Below are positions 35,857 to 45,239 of a stretch of DNA of 64,000 nt, piece after piece. Both the position numbers and the translations under genes were made by a program. This DNA comes from Acidipropionibacterium sp. (GTDB taxonomy: Bacteria > Actinomycetota > Actinomycetes > Propionibacteriales > Propionibacteriaceae), in the NCBI GenBank assembly GCA_022647765.1, contig JALCLH010000008.1, forward strand, positions 62,001 to 126,000, given 5' to 3'. The stretch's first letter is position 1; each line of letters opens with the position of its first letter. The notes below the pieces were generated by a model, which was not told the DNA's origin, ran no database searches, and saw only the letters and a program-made list of their open reading frames with translations.

Positions 35857-37299
35857 ATGGCACAGACCACCACCCACGAGAGCGCGCGCAGTGAAGATCA
35901 TGCGCGTGCCGCCGACCGGGGAGAGCTTCCCCGGTCGGTGGGCTGGTCCCTCGGCAGTGGCACCATCTTGCAGGGCCTCAACTCCGCGATGCTGGCGATT
36001 GCGCTGGTGCCCATCGCCGCGAGATTCGGCGACAGCGCGGCGCTGCCATGGGTCGTCAGCTCGCTCTATCTCACAGCGGCGGTGGGCGCGCCGACATTCG
36101 GTCGGCTCTCCGATCTGTTCGGAGCGCGGCGGGTGTACCTCGCCGGGTTGATCGTCATCCTGGTCGCGTCGATCGCGGGTCCGTTCGTGCCCAGCACGGG
36201 GTGGTTGATCGCAGACCGTGCGCTGCTGGGACTGGGTACTTCGGCACAGTTTCCCGCCGCGATGGCGATAATCCGCCAGCAGGCGTCGTCGCGGAGAAGA
36301 TCGGCGGTAGGAGCTATCGGCGTCGTGGCCGTGTGCGGGCAGACGTCGGCAGCCATCGGCCCGACAGTGGGCGGCCTGGTCGTCGCCGCGCTGGGCTGGC
36401 CGTCGATCTTCTGGGTGAACCTTCCAATGGTCGCGAACTCGGCCTTCTGGGTGATTCGCACGGTTCCGAAGGATCCGGCTCGGGAGAGCCGCGGCTGGCG
36501 CCGTACCCTGCACGACCTCGATCCCCTCGGGATGGTGCTGTTCGTGGTGGCGATCGTTGCGCTCATGGTGGGCCTGCTCAGTCTGCAGGATCAGCCGGAC
36601 TGGTGGGCGTTCGCGGTGTCCGTGCCCGGGCTGGTGCTGTTCGTGCTCTGGGAGAGGCGGGCGACTGAACCATTCATCGATGTCCGGCTGATGGTGTCGC
36701 ACCGGCAACTCGCCTTCACCTGTGGCCGCGCCATTCTGACCTTCATATCCTTCTACTGCATCTTCTACGGCTTCCCTCAGTGGCTCGAGGAGACGCGCAG
36801 GCTGTCTCCGGCGGTGACTGGATTCATGATGTTTCCGGTCTTCGGAGTCGGCGTGGTCTCGACCATGGTCGCCACGCGTCTCGGAAGACAGTGGAATCCT
36901 CGCTGGCTGTTGCTTGGCGGAACGTCGGCGATGTTCGTCGCAGGATTGGCATTGATCTTCGCCGGTGGGGAGAATGCCGCCATCTGGTTGCTTGTGCTAG
37001 TGGCGGCCCTGATGGGGGTGCCCAACGGGTTCAACAATCTGGGCAACCAGCTATTGCTGCACGAGGCGGTGCCCCAGCAGTCCGCTGGGAGCGCCTCGGG
37101 AATGTATCGCACTGCCCAGTTCGTCGGCGCCGCGATCTCGACCGTGGTCGTGGCGCACACCATCGGAGCTTCCCATGTGGACGGCGGGATCCACCTTATG
37201 GGCGCGTGCATCGCGTCACTTGGATTGGTGATGATCATCTCCAACTCCATCGCCCTGATACGTCGATCAGACCGCGCGACCAGCGCACAAGGAGCATGA
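35857..37299 (+). CDS. MFS transporter, DHA2-type 14-helix
   Basis: 480 residues with about 14 hydrophobic segments. MFS marks are SSLYLTAAVGAPTFGRLSDLFGARRVY, seen in parts as LSDLFGARRVY, and GLGTSAQFPAAMAI. AAAC/GGGGAAACTC precedes the ATG with GAGGGG 9 bases upstream. It adds a second transporter to an operon that already has an ABC importer, so it may export a product or the toxic starting compound. Its stop overlaps the region of the next ribosome site. Confidence 0.88.
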   Translation: MAQTTTHESARSEDHARAADRGELPRSVGWSLGSGTILQGLNSAMLAIALVPIAARFGDSAALPWVVSSLYLTAAVGAPTFGRLSDLFGARRVYLAGLIVILVASIAGPFVPSTGWLIADRALLGLGTSAQFPAAMAIIRQQASSRRRSAVGAIGVVAVCGQTSAAIGPTVGGLVVAALGWPSIFWVNLPMVANSAFWVIRTVPKDPARESRGWRRTLHDLDPLGMVLFVVAIVALMVGLLSLQDQPDWWAFAVSVPGLVLFVLWERRATEPFIDVRLMVSHRQLAFTCGRAILTFISFYCIFYGFPQWLEETRRLSPAVTGFMMFPVFGVGVVSTMVATRLGRQWNPRWLLLGGTSAMFVAGLALIFAGGENAAIWLLVLVAALMGVPNGFNNLGNQLLLHEAVPQQSAGSASGMYRTAQFVGAAISTVVVAHTIGASHVDGGIHLMGACIASLGLVMIISNSIALIRRSDRATSAQGA

Positions 37300-37301
37300 T
37301 C

Positions 37302-38420
37302 ATGGCGCATACTTCTGCCCTCTTCGAACCGCTTGCGGTGCGGGCCCTGACGGTGCCGAATCGAGTCTGGCTCTCACCGATGTGCATGTATGCGGCAATC
37401 AGTCGCGACGGAATGGTGACACGTGGTCACCAGGTGCACTACGGGCAGTTCGCGCTGGGCGGGGTGGGGCTGATGCTCACGGAGGCGACGGCGGTGGTTC
37501 CGGAAGGCCGGGTGACTCCCTTCGACGCCGGACTGTGGAGCGACGCGCAGGTGGAACCCTGGCGCGAGGTGGTGGACACCGTTCATGACCTGGGCGGAAG
37601 GATCGCCGTTCAGCTGGCTCATGCGGGGCGCAAATCCGGTCACTATCCGGGCCTTCCCGGGGACGAGCAGCCTGCCGTGGCCGTGCCCTGCGACGAGGGC
37701 GGGTGGGTCTCACTCGGCGCTACGGGCATGGCCTTCGGCGACTATCCACATCCGCGGCCGGCATCGGACGAGGATCTGCGCGCCGCCGTCGATGCCTATG
37801 TCGATGCCGCGCGCCGGGCAGTGTCCGTAGGTTTCGACGCGGTCGAGATCCATGCCGGACACGGGTACCTGATCCACGAGTTCTTGTCTCCCGTCACCAA
37901 CACTCGTGCCGACCGGTGGGGTGGGAGCGTCGAGGGTCGTGAGCGGCTGCTGCGCGAGATCGTGCGCGATGTGCGATCGGCGGTTGGCCCCGACCTTCCA
38001 GTGCTGGTGCGCCTGTCGGCCGAGGATGCTGTGCCCGGCGGGACTCTCGCGGCTGACACGGCAGCGACGTCGATCCGGCTGATCGGAGACGGAGCCGATC
38101 TCATCGACTGTTCGGGCGGCGGCCTGGTGGCTGGCACCGAGTACCGGCCCGGGCCCGGATATCAGGTTGCAGCAGCCGAAGAGGTCCACCGCGCGGGAGC
38201 TCCAGCGGCGGCGGTCGGGATGATCACTTCTGCAGCACAGGCGGAGACGATCATCCGCACTGGGCAGGCGGATGCGGTGCTGCTCGGGCGCGAGTTGCTT
38301 CGGAACCCATTCTGGGCGCAGCAGGCGGCCCGCGAACTCGGGGTTGCAGTGCCTGCGCCTCGGCGCTACTACCGGGCGCACTGGGGCGAAGAGCTGACCT
38401 TGCGCGCGCTGGGATGGTGA
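37302..38420 (+). CDS. Old yellow enzyme family NADH:flavin oxidoreductase (YqjM-like)
   Basis: 372 residues. I chose the ATG at 37302 because AAGGAG stands 7 bases upstream; the ATG at 37296 is too close. OYE marks are NRVWLSPMCMYAA, QLAHAGRKS, the active-site pair in VEIHAGHGYLIHEFLSP (His-x-x-His), NTRADRWGGSVEGR and VLLGRELLRNPFW. The cysteine in SPMCMY is the one that tunes FMN in YqjM-type enzymes. It reduces activated C=C bonds such as enones, maleimides or nitroalkenes. Last gene of the operon. Confidence 0.92.
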   Translation: MAHTSALFEPLAVRALTVPNRVWLSPMCMYAAISRDGMVTRGHQVHYGQFALGGVGLMLTEATAVVPEGRVTPFDAGLWSDAQVEPWREVVDTVHDLGGRIAVQLAHAGRKSGHYPGLPGDEQPAVAVPCDEGGWVSLGATGMAFGDYPHPRPASDEDLRAAVDAYVDAARRAVSVGFDAVEIHAGHGYLIHEFLSPVTNTRADRWGGSVEGRERLLREIVRDVRSAVGPDLPVLVRLSAEDAVPGGTLAADTAATSIRLIGDGADLIDCSGGGLVAGTEYRPGPGYQVAAAEEVHRAGAPAAAVGMITSAAQAETIIRTGQADAVLLGRELLRNPFWAQQAARELGVAVPAPRRYYRAHWGEELTLRALGW

Positions 38421-38470
38421 TTGTCCGGATCGCTTCGGATGTTGGGGCTCTGCTCTCCAGGCCCGCAGCC

Positions 38471-38543
38471 CGGATTTCTTACGAGACGAGGGCCGATCCG
38501 CAACTCAACGCGGCTGAGACCGGTTCATCTCGTACGAAATCCG
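38471..38543. terminator. Hairpin (family G) between convergent OYE and RpiR genes
   Basis: CGGATTTCTTACGAGA (38471-38486) pairs with TCTCGTACGAAATCCG (38528-38543), 15 of 16 matches, across a 41-base loop. It lies in the 168-bp space between the OYE stop and the end of the convergent regulator gene. Terminator function is inferred from position; there is no T-tract. Confidence 0.55.
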
Positions 38544-38588
38544 TGCGACGCTCCTGAAGCCCTCCGCCCTGACAGGCTCACAGCCCGA

Positions 38589-39459
38589 TCAGCGGTGCTC
38601 GATCTCGTCCAGCTCGTCGTACCCGTCGGTGATCAGCCCGACCCGCCGCTCCCCCTGCGGCCCGGCCAGTGTGCTGGCCTCGTTGGCGATGAGGGCGACC
38701 AGACTCATCGCCGTGGCATAGGAGCTGAACGGTCCCCGACGAGTCGAGCGAGCAGGGCAGGAACTGAGTCACCTGGTCGGCATAGCGCAGGGCCGAGTTG
38801 TCGGCGATGAGGATGACCTCGGCGCGGCTGGCAACGCACATCTTCAACAGTGCCTCGAAACCCGCGATCCGGCGGCGCAGCCCGACCAGGACGATGGTGT
38901 CCCCGGGCCCGACACCGACCATCTCCTCGGCGACGGTCTGGCCCGGCAGCGGCAGCAGCCGGATGCCGCCGCGCAGCTGAACCAGCTGCTCGCGCAGATG
39001 CATCGCCACCGGATAGGAGTTGCGGTAGCCGACGATGACCAGATCCGAGGCACTCATGATGCTCTGCACCGCGGTCTGGAGCCGCCCGTCGGCCAGCCGG
39101 CCGAGATGGGAGATGTTCCGGTTCTCCTGGGACAGATGGGCCTGGACGCCGTGCGACGGCCCGATCGGGATGCCGGCCTGGCGGGCCTCGTGCCGCAGTT
39201 CCGCGAATCCGCGGTAGCCCAGTCGCCGGTACAGCCGGCTGAGGGTCGGGCGCGAGACCCCGGACAGCCCCGACAGGTCCGCCGAGGAATAGGTGGCGAG
39301 ATCCTCGAGATGCTCGAGGATGGTCGTGGCGGCCCGCTGCTCCTGCCCGGTGAGCTCGGGGAAGGTGGCCATGATCCGCGCCTCGACCGGGCTCGCACCC
39401 TCGACGGCAGCAGGCCGGGACTCCTCATCGATCTCGGTCACGGTCGTCTTCCCCTCCAT
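38589..39459 (-). CDS. RpiR/MurR-family transcriptional regulator with SIS domain (frame-disrupted)
   Basis: The ATG at 39459 has AGAGAGGG 6 bases upstream; the ATG at 39465 is too close to it. The RpiR helix-turn-helix is at residues about 50-85 (SSADLSGLSGVSRPTLSRLY), and the SIS domain follows (ASDLVIVGYRNSYPVAMHLR, then DTIVLVGLRRR). Near 38730 one base shifts the frame; the proper end then reads SSYATAMSLVALIANEA and stops at 38589. RpiR proteins often control allantoin genes, and this one lies next to them. Confidence 0.85.
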
Positions 39460-39517
39460 CGGCATCCCTCTCTAGGTCTTTCCCCTTGCGCCCCCAATTC
39501 TTCCCCCCGCGGCGAAC

Positions 39518-40870
39518 TCAGCTCCGGTAGTCCTCTGCCAGCGCCCAGACCGCCGCCTCGTAGGCGTCCAGCGCCACCGCGACATCCTCCACCAGCACCG
39601 ACTCGTCGGGAGCATGACTGATCCCGTCGTGACATCGGACGAACATCATCGCGATGTCGCACATCTCGGCGACCGCCATCGCGTCGTGGCCGGCCCGCGA
39701 CCAGATCCGCATCGGCTCCTCGGCCAGGCCGGTGGCCTGCTGAATGCCAGTCCGTACGGCGTCCATGAGACGCGGAGCGCAGCTCACCGAGCGGGCCTGA
39801 TGGTTCTGCTTGATGCCGAGCACCAGCCGCCGGCGGGTGCAGATCTCCTCCAGCGCGGCCTGGATGAGCACCCAGGCGTCGTCGCGCTTCTGGTCGAATT
39901 CGGCGCGCAGGTCCAGGCTGAACACGGCCTTGCCGGGCACGACGTTGACCCCGCCGGGCTCGACCCGGATCTGGCCGACGGTGGCGATCACCTCGCGCTC
40001 CTTGCCGATCCGCTCGATCGCGACGACCGCCTCCGACGCCCCGACCAGGGCGTCCTTGCGCCGCGAATAGGGGGTGCCGCCGGCGTGCCGGGCCTCTCCG
40101 GTGATGGTGATCTCGAAGCGGCGAGCCCCGGCGATCGAGGTGACGACGCCGAGCGGGCGGTCGGCGTCCTCCAGCAGGACGCCCTGCTCGATGTGCGCCT
40201 CCAGATACCCGACGACTCCGCGCGGTCCGGAGTCCTGGGAGCTCCGGGCGGCGTCTCCCACCTTCTGCGGGTCGAGCCCGAAGGTCTCGAAAGCCTGCCG
40301 AACCGAGATCTCATCGGCGTCGCGCAGCTCCCACAGGTCGTCGGTCCAGGTGCCGGCCAGAGCCCGCGAGCACAGCAGGGTGGCACCGAAGCGCACCCCC
40401 TCCTCCTCGTGGAAGGCGTAGGTCTCCAGAGCGAAGGGCAGCTTGCGGCCGGAGGCCCCGATCCGGCGGGCCACCTCGATGGCGAGCAGGACACCGAGCG
40501 GGCCGTCGTAGCGGCCGGCGTCCGGCACGGTGTCCAGGTGGGAGCCGAGGATGAGGGCCGGCAGGCCGGGACGGACGCCCTCCAGCCTCCCGATCCTGGA
40601 GCCGGAGGCGTCCTGCCAGGTCGTCAGGCCGGCCTCGGACATCCAGCCGACAGCCAGCGCGTCGACCTCGGCGTGCTCGGGGCTGAGGTAGACCCGCTCG
40701 ATGCCGCCCTCCATCGCGGAGTGGGTGCCCAGCTCGTCGCAGCGCGCCATGATCCGCTGCGCGACCGCCATGCTGGTGTCGTTCCGCGCGGGATCGGCCT
40801 GTCCTGCGTCGATTTGTCCGGTCCCGATTCGTTCCGTATCGGTGAGTGCGGTGACGTCGTGTGCGCTCAT
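39518..40870 (-). CDS. allC: Allantoate amidohydrolase (M20 family)
   Basis: 450 residues, intact, ATGA overlap with the aminotransferase gene. Metal-site motifs are GSHLDTVPDAGRYDGPLGVL, ETYAFHEEEGVRFG and EAHIEQG, with a late RAGHDAMAV and SHAPDESV. The N-terminal 35 residues are an extra Asp/Gly/Thr-rich tail. N-carbamoyl-L-amino acid hydrolases look alike, but the neighbouring allantoinase and ureidoglycine aminotransferase favour allantoate as substrate, giving (S)-ureidoglycine, ammonia and CO2. Confidence 0.88.
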   Translation of the reverse strand: MSAHDVTALTDTERIGTGQIDAGQADPARNDTSMAVAQRIMARCDELGTHSAMEGGIERVYLSPEHAEVDALAVGWMSEAGLTTWQDASGSRIGRLEGVRPGLPALILGSHLDTVPDAGRYDGPLGVLLAIEVARRIGASGRKLPFALETYAFHEEEGVRFGATLLCSRALAGTWTDDLWELRDADEISVRQAFETFGLDPQKVGDAARSSQDSGPRGVVGYLEAHIEQGVLLEDADRPLGVVTSIAGARRFEITITGEARHAGGTPYSRRKDALVGASEAVVAIERIGKEREVIATVGQIRVEPGGVNVVPGKAVFSLDLRAEFDQKRDDAWVLIQAALEEICTRRRLVLGIKQNHQARSVSCAPRLMDAVRTGIQQATGLAEEPMRIWSRAGHDAMAVAEMCDIAMMFVRCHDGISHAPDESVLVEDVAVALDAYEAAVWALAEDYRS

Positions 40871-42123
40871 GCAGTCTGCTCCTTGTCGCCGGTCTGCTCG
40901 TCGTAGTGGGCCATCGCGGCCGCGACTCCGCCGCCGGCCGGGACTTCGTGGCCGAACCGGCGCAGCTCGGCCTCCAGTGCGGCCAGGGTGGTGAGGACGG
41001 CGTCGCGCCGGGCGTTGTAGCCCATCACTCCGACCCGCCACACCACGCCCGCGAGCGGGCCGAAGGAGGTGCCGATCTCGACGCCGAAATCGTCCAGCAG
41101 GGCGGCCCGAAGGCCGTCCCCATCCACATCGGAGGGGATCTTCACCCCGATGACGTTGTTCATCCGGTAGGCCTGATCGCCGAACAGCTCCAGCCCCAGC
41201 CCCTCCAGGCCGGCGGCCATCGCGGCGCCGTGCAGCCGGTGGCGGGCGACCGTCCGGTCGATCCCCTCGGCGTCGATGAGCCGGGCGCACTCCCGGGCGG
41301 CGTAGAGCATCGGCCCGGACTCGGTGTGGTGGTTGAGGCGCTTGGGGCCCCAGTAGTCCATCAGCATCGCCAGGTCGAGGTAGTTCGAGCGGATCCGCTC
41401 CCCGGCGTCCCTCGGTGCCGTCGGCGATTCCGGCCTCGATGTGACGCCGCGACTCGATGACCTCGCGCGCCCGCTCGGAGATGGTGATCGGCGCCGATCC
41501 CGAGGGCCCGCCCAGGCACTTCTGCAGTCCGGCCGAGACGATGTCGAGCTCCCACTCGTCGGTGAGCAGGGTGTTGCCGGCGATGGAGGCGGTGGCGTCG
41601 ACGTAGCACAGCGCGCCATAGCGGTGGCACAGCCGGCCCACACCCTCCAGCGGCTGGTTCATCGTGGTGGCGGTGTCGCCCTGCACGGTGGCGAACAGGG
41701 CCGGGCGGTGGGTCCGCAGCCCCTCCTCGATCTCCGCCAGAGTGAACACGGTGCCCCAGGGGCGCTCGATGGTGACGACCTCGGCGCCGACCCGCTCGCA
41801 GATCTCCTTGAGCAGCAGCCCGAACCGCCCCATCACCGCGACCAGCACCTTCTGGCCGGGCGCCACCAGGGACACCAGGGCGGCCTCGATGGCGGCCCGG
41901 GAGGTGCCGTCGACCAGGAAGGTCTGCTGATTGGAGGTGTGGAAGACCGACCGGTACAGATCCATCGTCTCGTTCATCGTCCCGGTCATCCACGGGTCGA
42001 ACTGGCCGGTGAGGGCCGAGGCGGTGGCCCGGGTGACCCGCGGGTCGCGTTGATCGGGCCGGGGCCCATCAGCAGCCGGGTGGGCGGGTTGAGCTGGTCG
42101 TAGGACGCTGTCTGAGCGGGCAT
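40867..42123 (-). CDS. pucG: (S)-ureidoglycine--glyoxylate aminotransferase (frame-disrupted)
   Basis: The start is the ATG at 42123: MPAQTASYDQLNPPTRLLMG then PGPINA. One G is missing near 42046 (GCGACC for GCGGACC), and a second shift lies near 41405 (after DGTEGRRG). Joined, it is a class V aminotransferase of about 418 residues: FLVDGTSRAAIEAAL, YVDATASIAGN and the PLP lysine in SAGLQKCLGGPSG. PucG-type enzymes transfer the amino group of ureidoglycine to glyoxylate, making oxalurate and glycine. Alanine-glyoxylate aminotransferase is the alternative; context favours PucG. Confidence 0.83.
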
Positions 42124-42195
42124 GTGTCTGTATTTCTCCTGTCGAGGGACGATGGATGGTTCGGTGAGTCGGGTGGGCGCGGATCGGGCGACGAC

Positions 42196-43569
42196 TCAGT
42201 GCTCGAAGATGATCTCCCGGCCGATCGGCGGGACCTCGTCGCGGCCCGGCTCCAGGTGCGTTCCCCGCAGCCAGACGTCGGTGATGGTGCCGTCGAAGGT
42301 GTGTCCGTGCCAGGCCGAGATGGGATTGCGGTGGCGCAGCCGGGCGGCGTCGATGGTCTGCGGAACAGGCGACCAGACGGCCAGGTCGGCGTCCTTGCCC
42401 ACCGCGATGCCGCCCTTGCCCCGGACCCCCATGATCCGGGCGGGCCCCTCGGACATCCACTCGACGATCCGCTCCAGTCCGAGGCCGTGGCGGGCGGCGG
42501 CGTCCAGCATCGCGGTGTAGCCGACCTGGACGCCGGCCACCCCGCCCCAGGCGGTCGACAGGTCGCCGCCGCCGGAGTACTTGTTGTCGCGGGTGGTGGG
42601 GGAGTGGTCGGTGACCACGATGTCGATGAGCCCCTCGATGAGCCCCTGCCACAGCGCGTCCTGGTTGCCCTGGTCGCGGATCGGCGGGCAGCACTTGTAC
42701 TCGGGGGTGCCGTCGGGGATGTCCTCGGCGGCCAGGCAGAGGTAGTGCGGGCAGCTCTCGACGGTCAGCGGCAGCCCCTCGGCCTTCGCGGCGGCGACCA
42801 GCTCCAGCCCGCGGGCGCTCGACAGGTGGAGCAGGTGGACCCGGGCTCCGGTCTCGCGCATGGTGTCGATGACGAGCGTGATCGCGGCCAGTTCGGCCTC
42901 GTCGGGGCGGCTGAGCAGGAAATCGCTGTAGGCGCGCGAGTGCGGGGAGGGGGCGGCGTCGATGATGTGGGCGTCCTCGGCGTGGACGATGAGCAGCCCG
43001 CCGAAGCCGGCGATCTCGGTCATCGCGCGCTTGAGCTGGGCGGCGTCCAGGGGCGGGAACTCGTCGACCCCGCTGGGCAGGGTGAAGCACTTGAATCCGA
43101 CGACGCCGGCCTGCCACAGCTCCTCGAGGTGGCCGAGGCTCTCCGGGATCGCGCCGCCCCAGTAGCCCAGGTCGACCGAGAGCTGGCCGGCCGCGGCGGC
43201 CCGCTTGGTGGCCAGGGCAGTCGCCGAGACGGTGGGCGGGATGGAGTTCAGCGGCATGTCGAGGACGGTGGTGACGCCGCCCGTCGCGGCCGCCCTGGTG
43301 CCGGTGGCGAACCCCTCCCACTCGGTGCGGCCGGGCTCGTTGAGGTGGACGTGGGAGTCGACGCCGCCGGGCAGCAGCACGTCGCCGGGGTCGATGAGGA
43401 TGTCGGCGCCGGGGGTCTCGGCATCCTTCAGACCGGTGATGACGCCGTTCTCCACGGTGAGCGTGACCGGCCCGACGGCACCCTGGTGGACGGCCCGGGC
43501 GGCCGACACCGTGAACCTCGCGGGGGACTCCGAAAGTGGTGCTGACGAGGGGCTGAGCGAGTCTGCCAT
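42196..43569 (-). CDS. allB: Allantoinase
   Basis: 457 residues, intact, with GGAGG 5 bases before the ATG. Metal-binding motifs of the dihydroorotase/allantoinase family are present: DSHVHLNEPGR, the carbamylated lysine in VGFKCFTLPSG, LLIVHAED, VHLLHLSSA and the aspartate in VTDHSPT. YKCCPPIRD is typical of allantoinase. It opens allantoin to allantoate and is the first gene of allB-pucG-allC. Confidence 0.93.
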   Translation of the reverse strand: MADSLSPSSAPLSESPARFTVSAARAVHQGAVGPVTLTVENGVITGLKDAETPGADILIDPGDVLLPGGVDSHVHLNEPGRTEWEGFATGTRAAATGGVTTVLDMPLNSIPPTVSATALATKRAAAAGQLSVDLGYWGGAIPESLGHLEELWQAGVVGFKCFTLPSGVDEFPPLDAAQLKRAMTEIAGFGGLLIVHAEDAHIIDAAPSPHSRAYSDFLLSRPDEAELAAITLVIDTMRETGARVHLLHLSSARGLELVAAAKAEGLPLTVESCPHYLCLAAEDIPDGTPEYKCCPPIRDQGNQDALWQGLIEGLIDIVVTDHSPTTRDNKYSGGGDLSTAWGGVAGVQVGYTAMLDAAARHGLGLERIVEWMSEGPARIMGVRGKGGIAVGKDADLAVWSPVPQTIDAARLRHRNPISAWHGHTFDGTITDVWLRGTHLEPGRDEVPPIGREIIFEH

Positions 43570-43940
43570 GGGAACCTCCGAGCGCTGCCGGGCGGCCGGG
43601 CGCGCGGCCCGCCGTTGAAACTGAGGATGAAACTACCCCGGTTCTGTGAAATTCGTGTTTCATGCCCGGGTCGGGACGCCTCCACGGGCACCGGCCCCGG
43701 ACCGGCGGGCACGCCGGGACGCGTCTCCCAGACGCCGGTGGACCGGCATCGCACCGGAAATTCATATCCGTGTGAAATGCGATTGCAACAAAGTCGGCCC
43801 TCTGCGACACCCGTATGAAACACACGTTTGGAAACCTCAGTGCGTCGAAACAATGGTTCCGCACGCTCCGCCTCCCCATGAGTCGGGTCCGCAGCGGTCC
43901 CCGGCCATCCAGACTGAGCCGTACTAGGGAGGACGACCAG
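43570..43940. promoter_or_regulatory. Divergent control region between allB and the symporter gene
   Basis: 371 bp without a gene and richer in A/T than its surroundings. It carries several TGAAA/TTTCA half-sites: TGAAA-N6-TTTCA at 43647-43662, GGAAATTCATATCC at 43756-43769, GTGAAATGCGATTGCAAC at about 43772, and TATGAAACACACGTTTG at about 43814. Such sites are plausible for the RpiR regulator at 38589. No clear -35/-10 pair could be fixed. Confidence 0.45.
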
Positions 43941-45239
43941 ATGAAGTATCTCAAGAACATGACGGTGCAGATCCTTGTCGCATGCGTCCTGGGCATCCTC
44001 TTCGGGCTGCTCGTCGGCCCCTGGGCGTCCAACCTCAAATTCATCGGCGACATGTTCATCCGCCTCATCCAGATGTCGATGGTCCCCCTGGTGATGAGCT
44101 CGGTGATCGTGGCCACCGGCTCGATGAGCGGCAAGGGGGCGGGCCGGCTCGCCGGACTCACCTTCGGCTGGATCCTCGGGCTGTCCGCCGTCTCGGCGCT
44201 GGTGGCCTGGGGGCTGTCCTCGCTGATCCGCCCCGGCGCCGGAATGGCCTTCACCGGCACCCTCGACCCGAGCCTGGCGAAGTCCGCCACCGAGACGACG
44301 GGCTGGCAGGACACGATCCTCAACTTCGTCTCCAAGAACGTGGTCGACGCGATGGCGCAGGGCAATATGGTCCCGATCATCGTCTTCTCCCTGCTCTTCG
44401 GCGCCGCGCTCAACGCCTACGTCACCAAGACCGGCCGCACCGAGGTCCTGCACTTCATGGAGCAGCTCCAGCAGATCGTCCTCACGATGATCCGCTTCGT
44501 CATGGTGGTGGCCCCGATCGGCATCTTCTGCCTGCTGGCAGATCTGGCCGGCGAGGTCGGCTTCGGCGTCGTCACCACCGCGCTGAAGTACCTCGGCACC
44601 ACGCTGCTCGGCGTCATCATCCTGATGGTGGCCTTCTCGCTGTTCACCGCCGCGGTCACCGGCATCAAGCTGTCGGCGCTGCCCGGCAAGCTCACCGAGC
44701 AGACCGTGGTGGCCGTCACCACCACGAGCTCGGCGGTGACCTTCCCGACCGTGCTGCGCACCGCCGTGGAGAAGCTCGGCGTCAGCCAGCGGGTGGCGAA
44801 CTTCACCCTGTCCATCGGCCTCACCATGGGGTCCTACGGGGCCGTGCTCAACTACACCATCGTCGTGATGTTCCTGGCCCAGGCCGGCAACGTCCACCTC
44901 ACCGCCGGGCAGCTGATCCTCGGCATGGTGCTGGCGATCCTGCTCAACATGGGCACCATCACGGTGCCCGGCGGCTTCCCGGTGGTGGCGATGTTCCTCG
45001 CCTCGGCCATCGGGCTGCCCTTCCAGGCGATCGGCCTGCTGATCGCGGTGGACTGGTTCACCGGGATGTTCCGGACCTTCCTCAACGTCAACGGCGATTC
45101 CCTGGTCGCCCTGCTGGTGGCCAACCACAGCAAGGAGATCGACATGGACGTCTACAACGGGGTCCGCACGGTCTCCTCCGAGGAGATCGATCCCGAGGAG
45201 TACGAGAAGCAGTTCCAGGCCGCGGACGCCGCTGACTGA
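43941..45239 (+). CDS. Dicarboxylate/amino acid:cation symporter (DAACS family)
   Basis: 432 residues, eight membrane helices plus two re-entrant loops. Family marks are a serine-rich TTTSSAVTFPTVL segment, TMGSYGAVLNYTIVVMFLAQ, and NMGTITVPGGFPVVAM with DWFTGMFRTFLNVNGDS. GGGAGG lies 10 bases before the ATG at 43941; the frame is open upstream but passes through the control region. It heads the divergent arm of the allantoin region. Glutamate, aspartate or another carboxylate is likely; a link to oxamate or ureido acids is only a possibility. Confidence 0.9.
   Translation: MKYLKNMTVQILVACVLGILFGLLVGPWASNLKFIGDMFIRLIQMSMVPLVMSSVIVATGSMSGKGAGRLAGLTFGWILGLSAVSALVAWGLSSLIRPGAGMAFTGTLDPSLAKSATETTGWQDTILNFVSKNVVDAMAQGNMVPIIVFSLLFGAALNAYVTKTGRTEVLHFMEQLQQIVLTMIRFVMVVAPIGIFCLLADLAGEVGFGVVTTALKYLGTTLLGVIILMVAFSLFTAAVTGIKLSALPGKLTEQTVVAVTTTSSAVTFPTVLRTAVEKLGVSQRVANFTLSIGLTMGSYGAVLNYTIVVMFLAQAGNVHLTAGQLILGMVLAILLNMGTITVPGGFPVVAMFLASAIGLPFQAIGLLIAVDWFTGMFRTFLNVNGDSLVALLVANHSKEIDMDVYNGVRTVSSEEIDPEEYEKQFQAADAAD

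Noticed and set aside
39518..44413. Very long open frame on the minus strand (over 1600 codons)
   Set aside because: It joins allC in frame with shadow reading of pucG, allB and the symporter gene. Only the allC part has real motifs; the rest is open because stop codons are rare at this GC content.
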